Below are positions 25,164 to 33,024 of a stretch of 64,000 nt of DNA, in pieces. A program made the translations under genes and the position numbers. The notes beneath the pieces were generated by a model that was not told the origin of the DNA, made no database searches, and worked only from the letters and a program-made list of their open reading frames with translations. The stretch is from Verrucomicrobiales bacterium (GTDB lineage Bacteria > Verrucomicrobiota > Verrucomicrobiia > Verrucomicrobiales > DEV007). The first letter of the stretch is position 1. Every line of letters starts with the position of its first letter. The DNA lies in NCBI GenBank assembly GCA_029210205.1, contig JARGOD010000018.1:1-64000 (forward strand), in the 5' to 3' direction.

Positions 25164-26048
25164 ATGAGTGAAACCACCTTGAGAGACAAGATTGGATTTA
25201 TTGGCCTTGGAAATATGGGCTGGCCGATGGCCTGCCACTTGCAGGATTCCGGGGCAGAGATGGTCGTCTGGAACAGGAGCGAGGCCCGGTCGCTCGAAGC
25301 GGCGGAGCGCGGCATGCTCGTTGCGACCGACCCTGCCGCTCTCGCCAAAGCAGTCGGTGATGGGATCATTTGCTTCAACTTGACCCATAGTCACGTTGTC
25401 GAGGGGCTCGTCGAGACTATTCTCCCTTCGGTTGCCGCCGGTGCCTGTGTGATCGATTTTGGAACGACAGGCTATAATGAGACGCTCGGCTTTGCCGCTG
25501 CGATGGAAGAGCGCGGCGCTTTCTGGATTGATGCGCCGGTTTCCGGCGGGCAGGTTGGTGCCGAAGCTGGCAACTTGACGATCATGGCGGGAGGTGCTGA
25601 CGAACCCTTTGCGCGAGTATTGCCAGTCATGAAAGTGGTCGGTGAGAAAGTGACTCACCTCGGGAGGAGCGGTTCAGGTCAGGTCACAAAGCTCGCGAAC
25701 CAACTCATCGTCGCGCAGACGATCGATGCGGTTGCGCAGGCACTACGGATGGCGGAACTCGCGGGTGTCGATCCCGCTCTCGTGCGCGAGGCACTCCGTG
25801 GAGGTTTTGCCGAAAGCAGGATCCTCGAGTTGCATGGTGAGCGAATGGTTTCCCGCAATTTTGAACCGGGTGGGAGGAGCGAGCTACAACTCAAGGACGT
25901 GAAACTGATGGCGGAGCTGGCAGAGCAGGTAGGGCTGAATTCGAGCACACTCGCGAACTCGAAAGCTCTTTGGATTCGTTTTGTTGAGGAGTTGGGTCAT
26001 GGCGATCTCGATCACTCGGCCCTTTTTAAACTCTATGAGGACGCTTGA
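25164..26048 (+). CDS. Beta-hydroxyacid dehydrogenase, LtnD/3-hydroxyisobutyrate dehydrogenase-like
   Basis: This 294-residue protein is a beta-hydroxyacid dehydrogenase. It has the cofactor motif GFIGLGNMGWPMACHL (11-26), the substrate motif DAPVSGGQVGAEAG (123-136) and the catalytic lysine K176 in GSGQVTKLANQ. It could oxidise 3-hydroxyisobutyrate, glycerate-type acids, L-threonate or a related acid. The divergent DenD-like gene makes a four-carbon sugar acid such as threonate or erythronate the best guess. The ATG at 25164 is chosen because the Rossmann strand follows at once; the frame is open back to 24969, antisense to the neighbour, and that part is not plausible protein. Confidence 0.85.
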   Translation: MSETTLRDKIGFIGLGNMGWPMACHLQDSGAEMVVWNRSEARSLEAAERGMLVATDPAALAKAVGDGIICFNLTHSHVVEGLVETILPSVAAGACVIDFGTTGYNETLGFAAAMEERGAFWIDAPVSGGQVGAEAGNLTIMAGGADEPFARVLPVMKVVGEKVTHLGRSGSGQVTKLANQLIVAQTIDAVAQALRMAELAGVDPALVREALRGGFAESRILELHGERMVSRNFEPGGRSELQLKDVKLMAELAEQVGLNSSTLANSKALWIRFVEELGHGDLDHSALFKLYEDA

Positions 26049-26078
26049 CGCGGATTCACCTGCAACGACTTTCATGAC

Positions 26079-26624
26079 ATGAGCAAGATGCACCAGATGC
26101 AGCTTTCCTACGTTTCCACGGAGGACCGCATACTTTTCCGCCTGAATACGAAAGCACGTCAGGAGTTTCGTTTCTGGATGACGCGACGATATGCAGGACT
26201 GCTTTGGAACACGCTCTCGAAGCTTCTTGGCACAGACCCAGCCGACGAACCCCCGGCTTCGGAGAGAGGTGCGCCACCGCTGAAGGATGCCCTTGTCGAA
26301 TCGGCAAAGCAGGAGATTAAGCACAAAGAGGTCGTGTCTCAGGCTGATTTTGAAACGCAGTATCAGGAGAGCACCTATCTCCCGCTCGGTGAAGAGCCGG
26401 CTCTGCTTTTCAGTGTCGGTCTCAAAACGGGACCGGATGGAAACCAGCTTCTCTGCATGCATCCGGAAAAAGGTCAGGGGATTGAGATGGCGCTGAATGA
26501 TCAAATTCTGCACTCGCTCGCCAAACTGATCGTCGATACGACCGGTAAGGCAGGCTGGAATCTCGATCTTCGGTTTGTGCCACCGAACAAAGAGGGTGAT
26601 GAGCCACCGACGGGATTAAACTAG
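26079..26624 (+). CDS. Conserved cytoplasmic protein of unknown function
   Basis: I cannot assign a function to this 181-residue protein. It is soluble, with an opening MHQMQLSYVSTEDRILFRLN, then EFRFWMTRRYAGLLWNTL and KHKEVVSQADFETQYQES, and near the end NDQILHSLAKLIVD. This arrangement matches, from memory, a conserved uncharacterised family also found in proteobacteria. It starts 30 bases after the hydroxyacid dehydrogenase and its stop overlaps the end of the convergent regulator gene by four bases. Confidence 0.7.
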   Translation: MSKMHQMQLSYVSTEDRILFRLNTKARQEFRFWMTRRYAGLLWNTLSKLLGTDPADEPPASERGAPPLKDALVESAKQEIKHKEVVSQADFETQYQESTYLPLGEEPALLFSVGLKTGPDGNQLLCMHPEKGQGIEMALNDQILHSLAKLIVDTTGKAGWNLDLRFVPPNKEGDEPPTGLN

Positions 26625-27790
26625 AGAGAGGTTCGGTTCTTCTTCCGATATTCTCCGGGCGTGAGTCCGTATCGCTCGCGGAACGATGCATGAAGGTAGT
26701 GGGTGTGTGAAAATCCGGCCATCCCCGCAATTGTTTCGATCGTGAAATCGGTATTTCGCAAAAGGCGGTTAACCTCGCGAAAGCGGACCCGTAGCATTTC
26801 GTCTTTAGTGCCGCGCTTGAGGTGCTGTTTCATGCGGCGTTCGAGCGTACTCCGCGAAACGTTGAGTCGCTCACAGATTTGACCGACGGTCACGCCTTTG
26901 AGTGCCTCTTCGCGAATCATGCGAACCGCTTGTAGGACGAGCCCGTCTTCGATGACCAGTTCATCTGAAGAGCCACGAACTTCGATCCCTTTCGGCGGGA
27001 TCAAGATCTGCTGCGCGGGCTTCTTTCCCTGCATAAGAAGATCGAGCGTTTCCGCCGCGCGATAGCCAACCTGTTCGCCGTCGAATTGTACGCTTGTTAA
27101 GGGAGGCGAGGTAAAAGTGCAGAGTGTTTCCTCGTTCTCACAACCTACCACCGCGACCTCCTCAGGAACCGCGATAGCGGCCCGCCGGCAGGCATCGAGA
27201 ACGCGGGATGCGAGCTGGTCGTTGGTCGCGAAAATTCCGATTGGTTTCTCCAACGACCGAAGCCATTGCATTAACTCGGTCTGGTGCATCTCCCAGTCGA
27301 GCGGACTCGATTCCCCCTGAGAGGGAAGCAACTCACAATGTGCTCCACTCGCCTCGACTCGATTGACGAAATTACTGACCCGTTCGCGAAAAAAGGATTC
27401 GGTATCGAGGGTGTAGGCCGCAAATCTCTGATAGCCACGATTCAGGAAGTGCTCCGCCACCATCGCTCCGATGAGAGCGTTGTCCATTCCCACAAAGGGA
27501 AAGCCCTGATGATAGTTGGTGGAGCGCAATTCCACCGCAGGAACTCCGGTTAGCGCGATTGCGTCTGCCATCGCCTGACTATGTGTTCGAGTTAAAATGC
27601 CGTCTCCGTCCCATTTTCCGAGCCATGGCGGTAGTGATGATTCAAGCGCGCGCAGTTCGAGAAAAGTCGACCAGCGTCCCGCGCCCTCTAGGTAGTGGCT
27701 AACTCCGGCGAGCATTTCCCGCGTGTAGGAGCGCGTCGTTTCGACGAGGATCGCGACACGCTTCACTTCACTGTTTTGCTTTGATTTCAA
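26621..27790 (-). CDS. XylR-type AraC transcription factor with periplasmic-binding-protein domain
   Basis: This 389-residue regulator fuses an N-terminal LacI/ribose-binding-protein-like sugar sensor (about 1-265; VAILVETTRSYTREMLAGV at the start, EEVAVVGCENEE and FTSPPLTSVQFDGEQVGYRA later) to a C-terminal AraC DNA-binding domain (about 285-389; VTVGQICERLNVSRSTLERR and IETIAGMAGFSHTHYLHASF). This layout is that of the xylose activator XylR, so the inducer is probably a sugar or sugar acid. The apparent start is TTG at 27790; a GTG at 27766 directly before KRVAIL is an alternative. It is divergent from a DJ-1 gene with a palindrome between them, so it likely controls one or both sides. Confidence 0.92.
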   Translation of the reverse strand: MKSKQNSEVKRVAILVETTRSYTREMLAGVSHYLEGAGRWSTFLELRALESSLPPWLGKWDGDGILTRTHSQAMADAIALTGVPAVELRSTNYHQGFPFVGMDNALIGAMVAEHFLNRGYQRFAAYTLDTESFFRERVSNFVNRVEASGAHCELLPSQGESSPLDWEMHQTELMQWLRSLEKPIGIFATNDQLASRVLDACRRAAIAVPEEVAVVGCENEETLCTFTSPPLTSVQFDGEQVGYRAAETLDLLMQGKKPAQQILIPPKGIEVRGSSDELVIEDGLVLQAVRMIREEALKGVTVGQICERLNVSRSTLERRMKQHLKRGTKDEMLRVRFREVNRLLRNTDFTIETIAGMAGFSHTHYLHASFRERYGLTPGEYRKKNRTSL

Positions 27791-27813
27791 GATGACGAAA
27801 AACCTGATGTTTC

Positions 27814-27830
27814 CTGCACCATAGGTGTAG
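27814..27830. promoter_or_regulatory. Candidate operator for the XylR-type regulator
   Basis: CTGCACC, three bases, GGTGTAG forms a 17-bp inverted repeat (six of seven positions pair) in the 73-base gap between the divergent regulator and DJ-1 genes. Its dyad symmetry and place suggest binding by the regulator; no binding data exist here. Confidence 0.4.
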
Positions 27831-27863
27831 AGACAGCAGCGTCAATCCTGTTAGGGTGGTGCC

Positions 27864-28442
27864 ATGCCAGAAATGATTGGAAAAGCACTCATCGTCGTCG
27901 GGGACGCGACCGAAACCGTGGATACTCTCTATCCTTTTTACCGACTTCAGGAAGCGGGGATCCAGCCCGTCGTGATTGCCCCTGAAAAACGACTCTACCA
28001 AATGGTGATGCACGAAGTGCGCCCCGGTTGGACGATCACCCGTGAGTGGGAAGGGTATCAAATCCAGGCCGACCTCGCTTTCTCCGAGGTTAATCCTGAA
28101 GAGTATCTCGGCATTCTCTTTTCCGGCGGACGTGCTCCGGAATACATCCGTGAAGATCCGGATTTGATTTCAATGACGCAGTGGTTTTTTGATGAGAAGA
28201 AGCCGATCGCGAGTGTCTGTCACGGAGTCGAAATCCCGGCGAGGGCGGACCGGGTCAAGGGACGCAGGATGGCAACGGTCGCGAAGTGCCAGTTTGATCT
28301 CGAGATCTGTGGCGGAATTTTTGTGAATGAGCCTTGTGTAATCGATGGGAACATGGTTTCCGGCCGGACATTCCACGACAATGGCTCCTACGTTGGGCCG
28401 TGGATCAAGATGCTCGAAGAGGAGGCCGCGAAGAGAGCCTGA
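27864..28442 (+). CDS. DJ-1/PfpI-family protein
   Basis: This 192-residue protein belongs to the DJ-1/PfpI superfamily (class I glutamine-amidotransferase fold). The nucleophile elbow is the cysteine of SVCHGVEIPA, and a likely partner glutamate lies near the start (DATETVDTLYP). Members include glyoxalase III, protein deglycases and isonitrile hydratases, so the reaction is open. It is cytoplasmic. It is the first gene on the plus strand after the XylR-type regulator, followed 22 bases later by an exported TIM barrel, so these are likely members of one regulated unit. Confidence 0.87.
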   Translation: MPEMIGKALIVVGDATETVDTLYPFYRLQEAGIQPVVIAPEKRLYQMVMHEVRPGWTITREWEGYQIQADLAFSEVNPEEYLGILFSGGRAPEYIREDPDLISMTQWFFDEKKPIASVCHGVEIPARADRVKGRRMATVAKCQFDLEICGGIFVNEPCVIDGNMVSGRTFHDNGSYVGPWIKMLEEEAAKRA

Positions 28443-28464
28443 ACGAAAGACTTTCTCCATTATC

Positions 28465-29376
28465 ATGAATCGCAGAAAAGCGTGTCAACTTCTCGGCGCT
28501 GCCGCAGTCCTTCCGGCTGTTGCCAGTGCGAAATCGTCTCACCCCCGTTACGTGCTCTCGTCTGCGATGTATGGAGACATGCCGCTCGACACTGTGCTCG
28601 GCGAGGTGAAGAAGGCCGGTTGTGAAGCGATTGATATCTGGCGGAAGGTTCACGCAACGCATCGTGAACAGATCACGGAGATGGGTGATGAGCCGTTTCG
28701 GGAGCTCCTGAAAAAGCACCATACGACGATGGCGATTTCGACCTGTTATCCGCTCGGACCCTTCGGGCAGGATGAAGAAATGGCCTGGGTGAAAAAGAAC
28801 GGTGGTTACATGACGGTTTGTGCTTCCGGAAGGATGGGTGAGATCGATGCGAGCGGGTCTGAGGCAAGATCGCAGGTGAAGGCCTTCTTTGAGAAACTGA
28901 AACCTCACTATGAGTTGGCGGAAGAACTCGGGATCACGATGGCGATTGAGAACCACAAGAAGGCGATGCTTTCTTCACCGGATTCGATTCGCTACTTCGC
29001 GGAGTTAAATCCGTCAAAAAATGTCGGGATCGCTTTTGCGCCGCATCATTTGTATGACGCGGTTGAGGATATTCCAAAACTGATCGAAGACTGCGGCAAA
29101 GAGAACCTGCCATTCATCTATTTTCAGGAATTCCATCCGTCGTCGAAAGAGAAAATGGCGAAGGAGGAAGAGCTGAAACAGTTGCCCGGATTCGGAACGC
29201 TTGACTATGAGCCGATTTTGGAGGCGTTGAAGAAAATTGAGTTTGATGGATTGGCGGAGATCTTTATGCACCCGGTGCCGAGAGGGATTCCGATGCTCGA
29301 TACGGCGGAAGAAATCACGGCGGCGATCAATGAGTCGCGAAGCTACATCGGGGAGTGTCTTGCGAAACTTTCCTGA
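28465..29376 (+). CDS. Exported sugar isomerase/epimerase-like TIM barrel
   Basis: This 303-residue protein is another xylose isomerase-like TIM barrel. It begins with NRRKACQLLGAAAVLPAVASA, a signal with two arginines that could use the Tat or Sec route. Expected metal-site residues appear in TMAIENHKKAM, FAPHHLYDAV, YFQEFHPS and LAEIFMHPVP. The start at 28465 is chosen for this signal; the frame is open back to 28345 without family match. It ends one base before the cytochrome c gene and so heads the long oxidative operon. Sugar substrate unknown. Confidence 0.8.
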   Translation: MNRRKACQLLGAAAVLPAVASAKSSHPRYVLSSAMYGDMPLDTVLGEVKKAGCEAIDIWRKVHATHREQITEMGDEPFRELLKKHHTTMAISTCYPLGPFGQDEEMAWVKKNGGYMTVCASGRMGEIDASGSEARSQVKAFFEKLKPHYELAEELGITMAIENHKKAMLSSPDSIRYFAELNPSKNVGIAFAPHHLYDAVEDIPKLIEDCGKENLPFIYFQEFHPSSKEKMAKEEELKQLPGFGTLDYEPILEALKKIEFDGLAEIFMHPVPRGIPMLDTAEEITAAINESRSYIGECLAKLS

Positions 29377-29377
29377 G

Positions 29378-31534
29378 ATGCGTGCATTCGAAACAGGTGC
29401 AGGTGGAGGCCAAATCTTCGGCGTGCTGCGGAGGCGAAACGGGTTCGGCAAACCGTCCTGCCTGCTGCTTGCTGTGTTCGCCCTATTTTGCTGCCTTTCG
29501 CCGGCGAAGGCTTCGCCACATGTGGTTGGCTTTGAGCGTTTTCATTCTGAGGAGCCGACCGCCGAGGGTGGCGCGGTGCTCTATTCTGAATTGGGTTGCG
29601 CGAGCTGCCACGGAGGCTCGGCGACGGTGGTTCCGCGTCAGGGCCCTCGGCTCATCAACCTCTCTCAGCGGATCGAGCGCGATTGGCTGGTCTCTTTTCT
29701 GAAAGATCCCGAATCAGGACGCGAGGGTTCTAACATGCCGCAAATGTTTCATGGGGTCGCCGACGGTGAGGTGGAGGCTGTCGTCGCTTACCTTGGAAGC
29801 GTCGGAAAGGATATCAAATTTCCGGCTGATCGACATGCTAACGCAGAGCGTGGAAGTGCGCTTTATCATGAGAAAGGCTGCATCGCCTGCCATGCGCCGA
29901 CATCTGACTTTCGCTCGCCGCATGGAAGCGGCGAAGCGCTGGTTCCGGAACTCGCGATAGCTCATCCGGATTTTCAGAAGAAGACGAGTCTCGAAGCCTT
30001 GAATCTATTTCTTTCGAGTCCTTCGTCATATCGGACTGACGGACGGATGCCGCACATTCAATTGGATCGGCAGGAGTCTCTCGATATCGCAGCGCACCTC
30101 ATCGACTATCAGGGGTCCGATCCGCGTGAGCTCTCCGGCGTAATACTCTGGCCGAAAGCGTCGGCGGAGTTGATTGAATCCGGTAAAGCCATTGTCACGA
30201 AACTCAATTGCGCGTCGTGTCATGACCTCCCCGGACTCAAGGCGGATGCGATGAAGCCGCTTTCCAGGGTCGTAGAAGAGGAGGGTGCTCATTGCCTCTC
30301 AAGTGAGCCGACTCCGGGAGTTCCCTACTACGATCTGACCGCGCCACAGCTCGCCTCTCTCAATCTGTTCCTTACCGGGGCACGTCCTGAGAATGATCCT
30401 GATGGCCAACTCACCCTCGCGGCGATGAATTGCTACGCGTGTCATGACCGCGACGGGGTCGGTGGCCCTACAAGTGAGACGAATCACTTCTTCATCGGTG
30501 ATGAAGGTCTCGGTGATTCCGGTCGGCTCCCGCCGCCACTCACCGGGATCGGGCATAAGCTGCAGGGAGACTGGATGAAGTCTGTTTTCGCGGGGGAAGC
30601 GGAAAGCCGCGTACGCCCCTACATGAGTACACAAATGCCGCCCTACGCTGCTCATGCCGAAGCGTTCACAAAATGGTTTCAGGAAATGGACGCCAAGCCT
30701 GAAGCGAAGGATATCGTGATCCGCCCCGATGACATTGAGTCAGGGAGGAAGTTGCTCGGAATCCACGGAGGAACGAATTGCATCACCTGTCACAACTGGG
30801 GTGAGCAGAAATCACTCGGGATTCCGGCTCTCGATATCAGCAACCTCGATGCGAGGCTTCAGTCGAGTTGGTTTCATGAATATCTCATCAATCCTGCAAG
30901 CTATCGTCCCGGCACGCTCATGCCTCCACTCTGGCCGGGTGGGCAGTCGACGGTGCCGGACGTGCTCGAAGGCGATACGGATCGACAGATCGCGGCAATA
31001 TGGGGGTTCATTAAAGATGGCCAGGGATCGCCGGAAGGCTTTCCTGACCGGAGTGGCGGCCAGTTTGAACTGGTTCCGGGAGAGCGGCCGATCATTCAGC
31101 GAACCTTTCTCGAAGGGGCTGGAACGAAGGCGATTCTCGTCGGCTTTCCCGGGGAGATTCATCTCGCCTACGATGGCAGTCTTGGATATCCATCTCTCGT
31201 TTGGCGCGGTAAGTTCTTCGATGCCTACGACACCTGGTTCACGCGAGCAGCACCGTTCGAGAACCCCCTCAGCGATGATGTCTATGCCTTCGGAGAAGGG
31301 GGTGGCGAAGGACGTTTCTCTGGATATCAACTCGACGCGAACGGCAATCCAGTTTTCCTGATTGAGCGTGACGGACATATGATTGAAGAAAGTTTCCGCG
31401 TCGAAACTGGAAAGCTGATTCGCTCTTTGAAGTGGGAAGATGGCGAGGCTCCAAAAGTGTCCCATCCCCACGGAGTTGAAGTCGCAAGCGAAGCCTCTGC
31501 GAAATCCCTGACATTCATTTATTCATGGAAATGA
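29378..31534 (+). CDS. Exported multihaem c-type cytochrome
   Basis: This 718-residue protein has a hydrophobic export segment (about 28-45) and five CxxCH haem-binding motifs: CASCH at 74, CIACH at 168, CASCH at 278, CYACH at 352 and CITCH at 468. The C-terminal 230 residues carry no haem motif and resemble a beta-rich domain. It should carry electrons in the periplasm or at the outer surface, probably from the dehydrogenase encoded next. The ATG at 29378 starts right after the stop of the TIM barrel, and its end overlaps the next gene by ten bases, so the operon is tightly coupled. A longer frame from 29237 overlaps the previous gene and is unlikely. Confidence 0.88.
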   Translation: MRAFETGAGGGQIFGVLRRRNGFGKPSCLLLAVFALFCCLSPAKASPHVVGFERFHSEEPTAEGGAVLYSELGCASCHGGSATVVPRQGPRLINLSQRIERDWLVSFLKDPESGREGSNMPQMFHGVADGEVEAVVAYLGSVGKDIKFPADRHANAERGSALYHEKGCIACHAPTSDFRSPHGSGEALVPELAIAHPDFQKKTSLEALNLFLSSPSSYRTDGRMPHIQLDRQESLDIAAHLIDYQGSDPRELSGVILWPKASAELIESGKAIVTKLNCASCHDLPGLKADAMKPLSRVVEEEGAHCLSSEPTPGVPYYDLTAPQLASLNLFLTGARPENDPDGQLTLAAMNCYACHDRDGVGGPTSETNHFFIGDEGLGDSGRLPPPLTGIGHKLQGDWMKSVFAGEAESRVRPYMSTQMPPYAAHAEAFTKWFQEMDAKPEAKDIVIRPDDIESGRKLLGIHGGTNCITCHNWGEQKSLGIPALDISNLDARLQSSWFHEYLINPASYRPGTLMPPLWPGGQSTVPDVLEGDTDRQIAAIWGFIKDGQGSPEGFPDRSGGQFELVPGERPIIQRTFLEGAGTKAILVGFPGEIHLAYDGSLGYPSLVWRGKFFDAYDTWFTRAAPFENPLSDDVYAFGEGGGEGRFSGYQLDANGNPVFLIERDGHMIEESFRVETGKLIRSLKWEDGEAPKVSHPHGVEVASEASAKSLTFIYSWK

Positions 31535-33024
31535 AATTGATTTTTTTCTCGGCAATCGCCCTCCTGATTCCTGTGCTTGGTCAGACGGAGGAGGAAAAGG
31601 CTTCCTATGAGGTCTTCGAGTTAATGACCGCAAGTTCGCCGAGTGATTCCCGCTCGAAAGAGTGGAAGCCCGGCGACGGAATTACGCTGGAAGTGAGTGG
31701 GATGGAGTGGATGGGTGACACCCTTGCGATCTCGATCCGGAAGGGTGAGGTCTGGATGATCGATAACGCGCTCTCCGACAAAATTGAAGACATTTCATAC
31801 CGTCTCTTTGCCTCGGGGCTTCACGAGCCGCTTGGGCTTGCCCGCGACGGAGACGATCTTCTCGTTTCGCAGCGGGCGGAGATCACCCGCCTGCAGGATA
31901 ATGACGGTGACGGGGTCGCGGATGCCTACCTCACGGAGTGCGACGGGTGGAATGTGTCAGGAAACTATCATGCCTACACCTATGGTCCTGAGCGTGACGG
32001 GGAAGGGAATCTCTGGGTTACTCTGAATCTTGGAATGGGCAAGCTCTCGGACAACAGCATGGGCTGGCGTGGCTGGGGCGGAATCATTGGTGACGATCAT
32101 CGCTTTGTCCCGAAGGCGCTCGGGATGCGTTCGCCCAGTGGAATGGGGGCGAATCTGGAAGGTGATATGTTCTATTCCGATCAACAGGGAACGTGGGTGC
32201 CCGCGAGTCCCATCTATCACTTACGCGAAGGTGTTTTCTTCGGGAATCAGGAGTCGCTGGGAACTTTGAAGGATCCTGACGCGCCGTTTCAACTTTCAGC
32301 GGTACCGAAAGCGAATGTTCCGTATCCGATTGCGTTGAAGCAGAGTGAAGAATTTGTTCCGCCCGCAGTCTGGCTGCCTTACAACAAAGTAGGCCGAAGT
32401 ACCACTGATATTCAGGTGATCGACACCGATGGAAAGTTCGGCCCTTTCGACGGGCAACTGCTTATCGGAGAGTTCACCAATTCCTCCGTCAGTCGTGTCT
32501 TTTTAGAAGAGGTGGGCGGTGAATATCAAGGAGCGTGTTTTCCCTTTCTTAATGGCTTCCCTGCGGCAGTGGTAAGACTTTCGTTTGCGCCTGACGGATC
32601 GCTCTTTGTGGGAATGACGAACCGTGGATGGTCTTCGCTCGGGAATCGTTCCTATGGTCTCTCCCGGATTTCTTTCAAGGGAGTGACTCCGTTTTCAATT
32701 CAGGAAATGAGTGCCCGCTCCGATGGCTTCGACCTGCTCTTCACGGAGCCGGTCGATGAAGCTTCGCTGGAAGGAGCATTCGAAATGAGCAGCTATACCT
32801 ACGAATATTCATCGTCCTATGGCAGTGAGGAGATCCAGACTAAGGACCACGGTCTCAGTGTCGGGAGTATTTCTGACGATGGGAAGCGTGTCAGGATTAA
32901 AGTCGAAGAACTCCGCCCCCTTTATGTTCACGAGCTTCGGACGAAGGGGGTTCGTTCCTCCGATGGGCGCAGCCTTGATTTTCCAAACGCCTACTACACG
33001 CTCAACAAGATCCCGAAGTCATGA
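31525..33024 (+). CDS. Exported PVC-type sugar dehydrogenase-like beta-propeller
   Basis: This 499-residue exported protein (signal MKLIFFSAIALLIPVLGQ) resembles the soluble PQQ-glucose/L-sorbosone dehydrogenase-like propellers abundant in Planctomycetes and Verrucomicrobia. Propeller strands repeat as GMEWMGDTLAISIRKGEVWM, GLHEPLGLARDGDDLLVSQR and RLQDNDGDGVADAYLT, the last a calcium-binding aspartate-rich turn. The C-terminal part (about 400-499) looks like a separate beta sandwich. It is coupled to the multihaem cytochrome by overlap, so electrons from oxidation of a sugar or sugar alcohol may pass to it. No PQQ is encoded nearby, so the cofactor is open. Confidence 0.75.
   Translation: MEMKLIFFSAIALLIPVLGQTEEEKASYEVFELMTASSPSDSRSKEWKPGDGITLEVSGMEWMGDTLAISIRKGEVWMIDNALSDKIEDISYRLFASGLHEPLGLARDGDDLLVSQRAEITRLQDNDGDGVADAYLTECDGWNVSGNYHAYTYGPERDGEGNLWVTLNLGMGKLSDNSMGWRGWGGIIGDDHRFVPKALGMRSPSGMGANLEGDMFYSDQQGTWVPASPIYHLREGVFFGNQESLGTLKDPDAPFQLSAVPKANVPYPIALKQSEEFVPPAVWLPYNKVGRSTTDIQVIDTDGKFGPFDGQLLIGEFTNSSVSRVFLEEVGGEYQGACFPFLNGFPAAVVRLSFAPDGSLFVGMTNRGWSSLGNRSYGLSRISFKGVTPFSIQEMSARSDGFDLLFTEPVDEASLEGAFEMSSYTYEYSSSYGSEEIQTKDHGLSVGSISDDGKRVRIKVEELRPLYVHELRTKGVRSSDGRSLDFPNAYYTLNKIPKS

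Noticed and set aside
25122-25658. N-terminal extension of the DenD-like gene
   Set aside because: It is antisense to the dehydrogenase at 25164 and has no family match; the NAD motif fixes the start at 25121.
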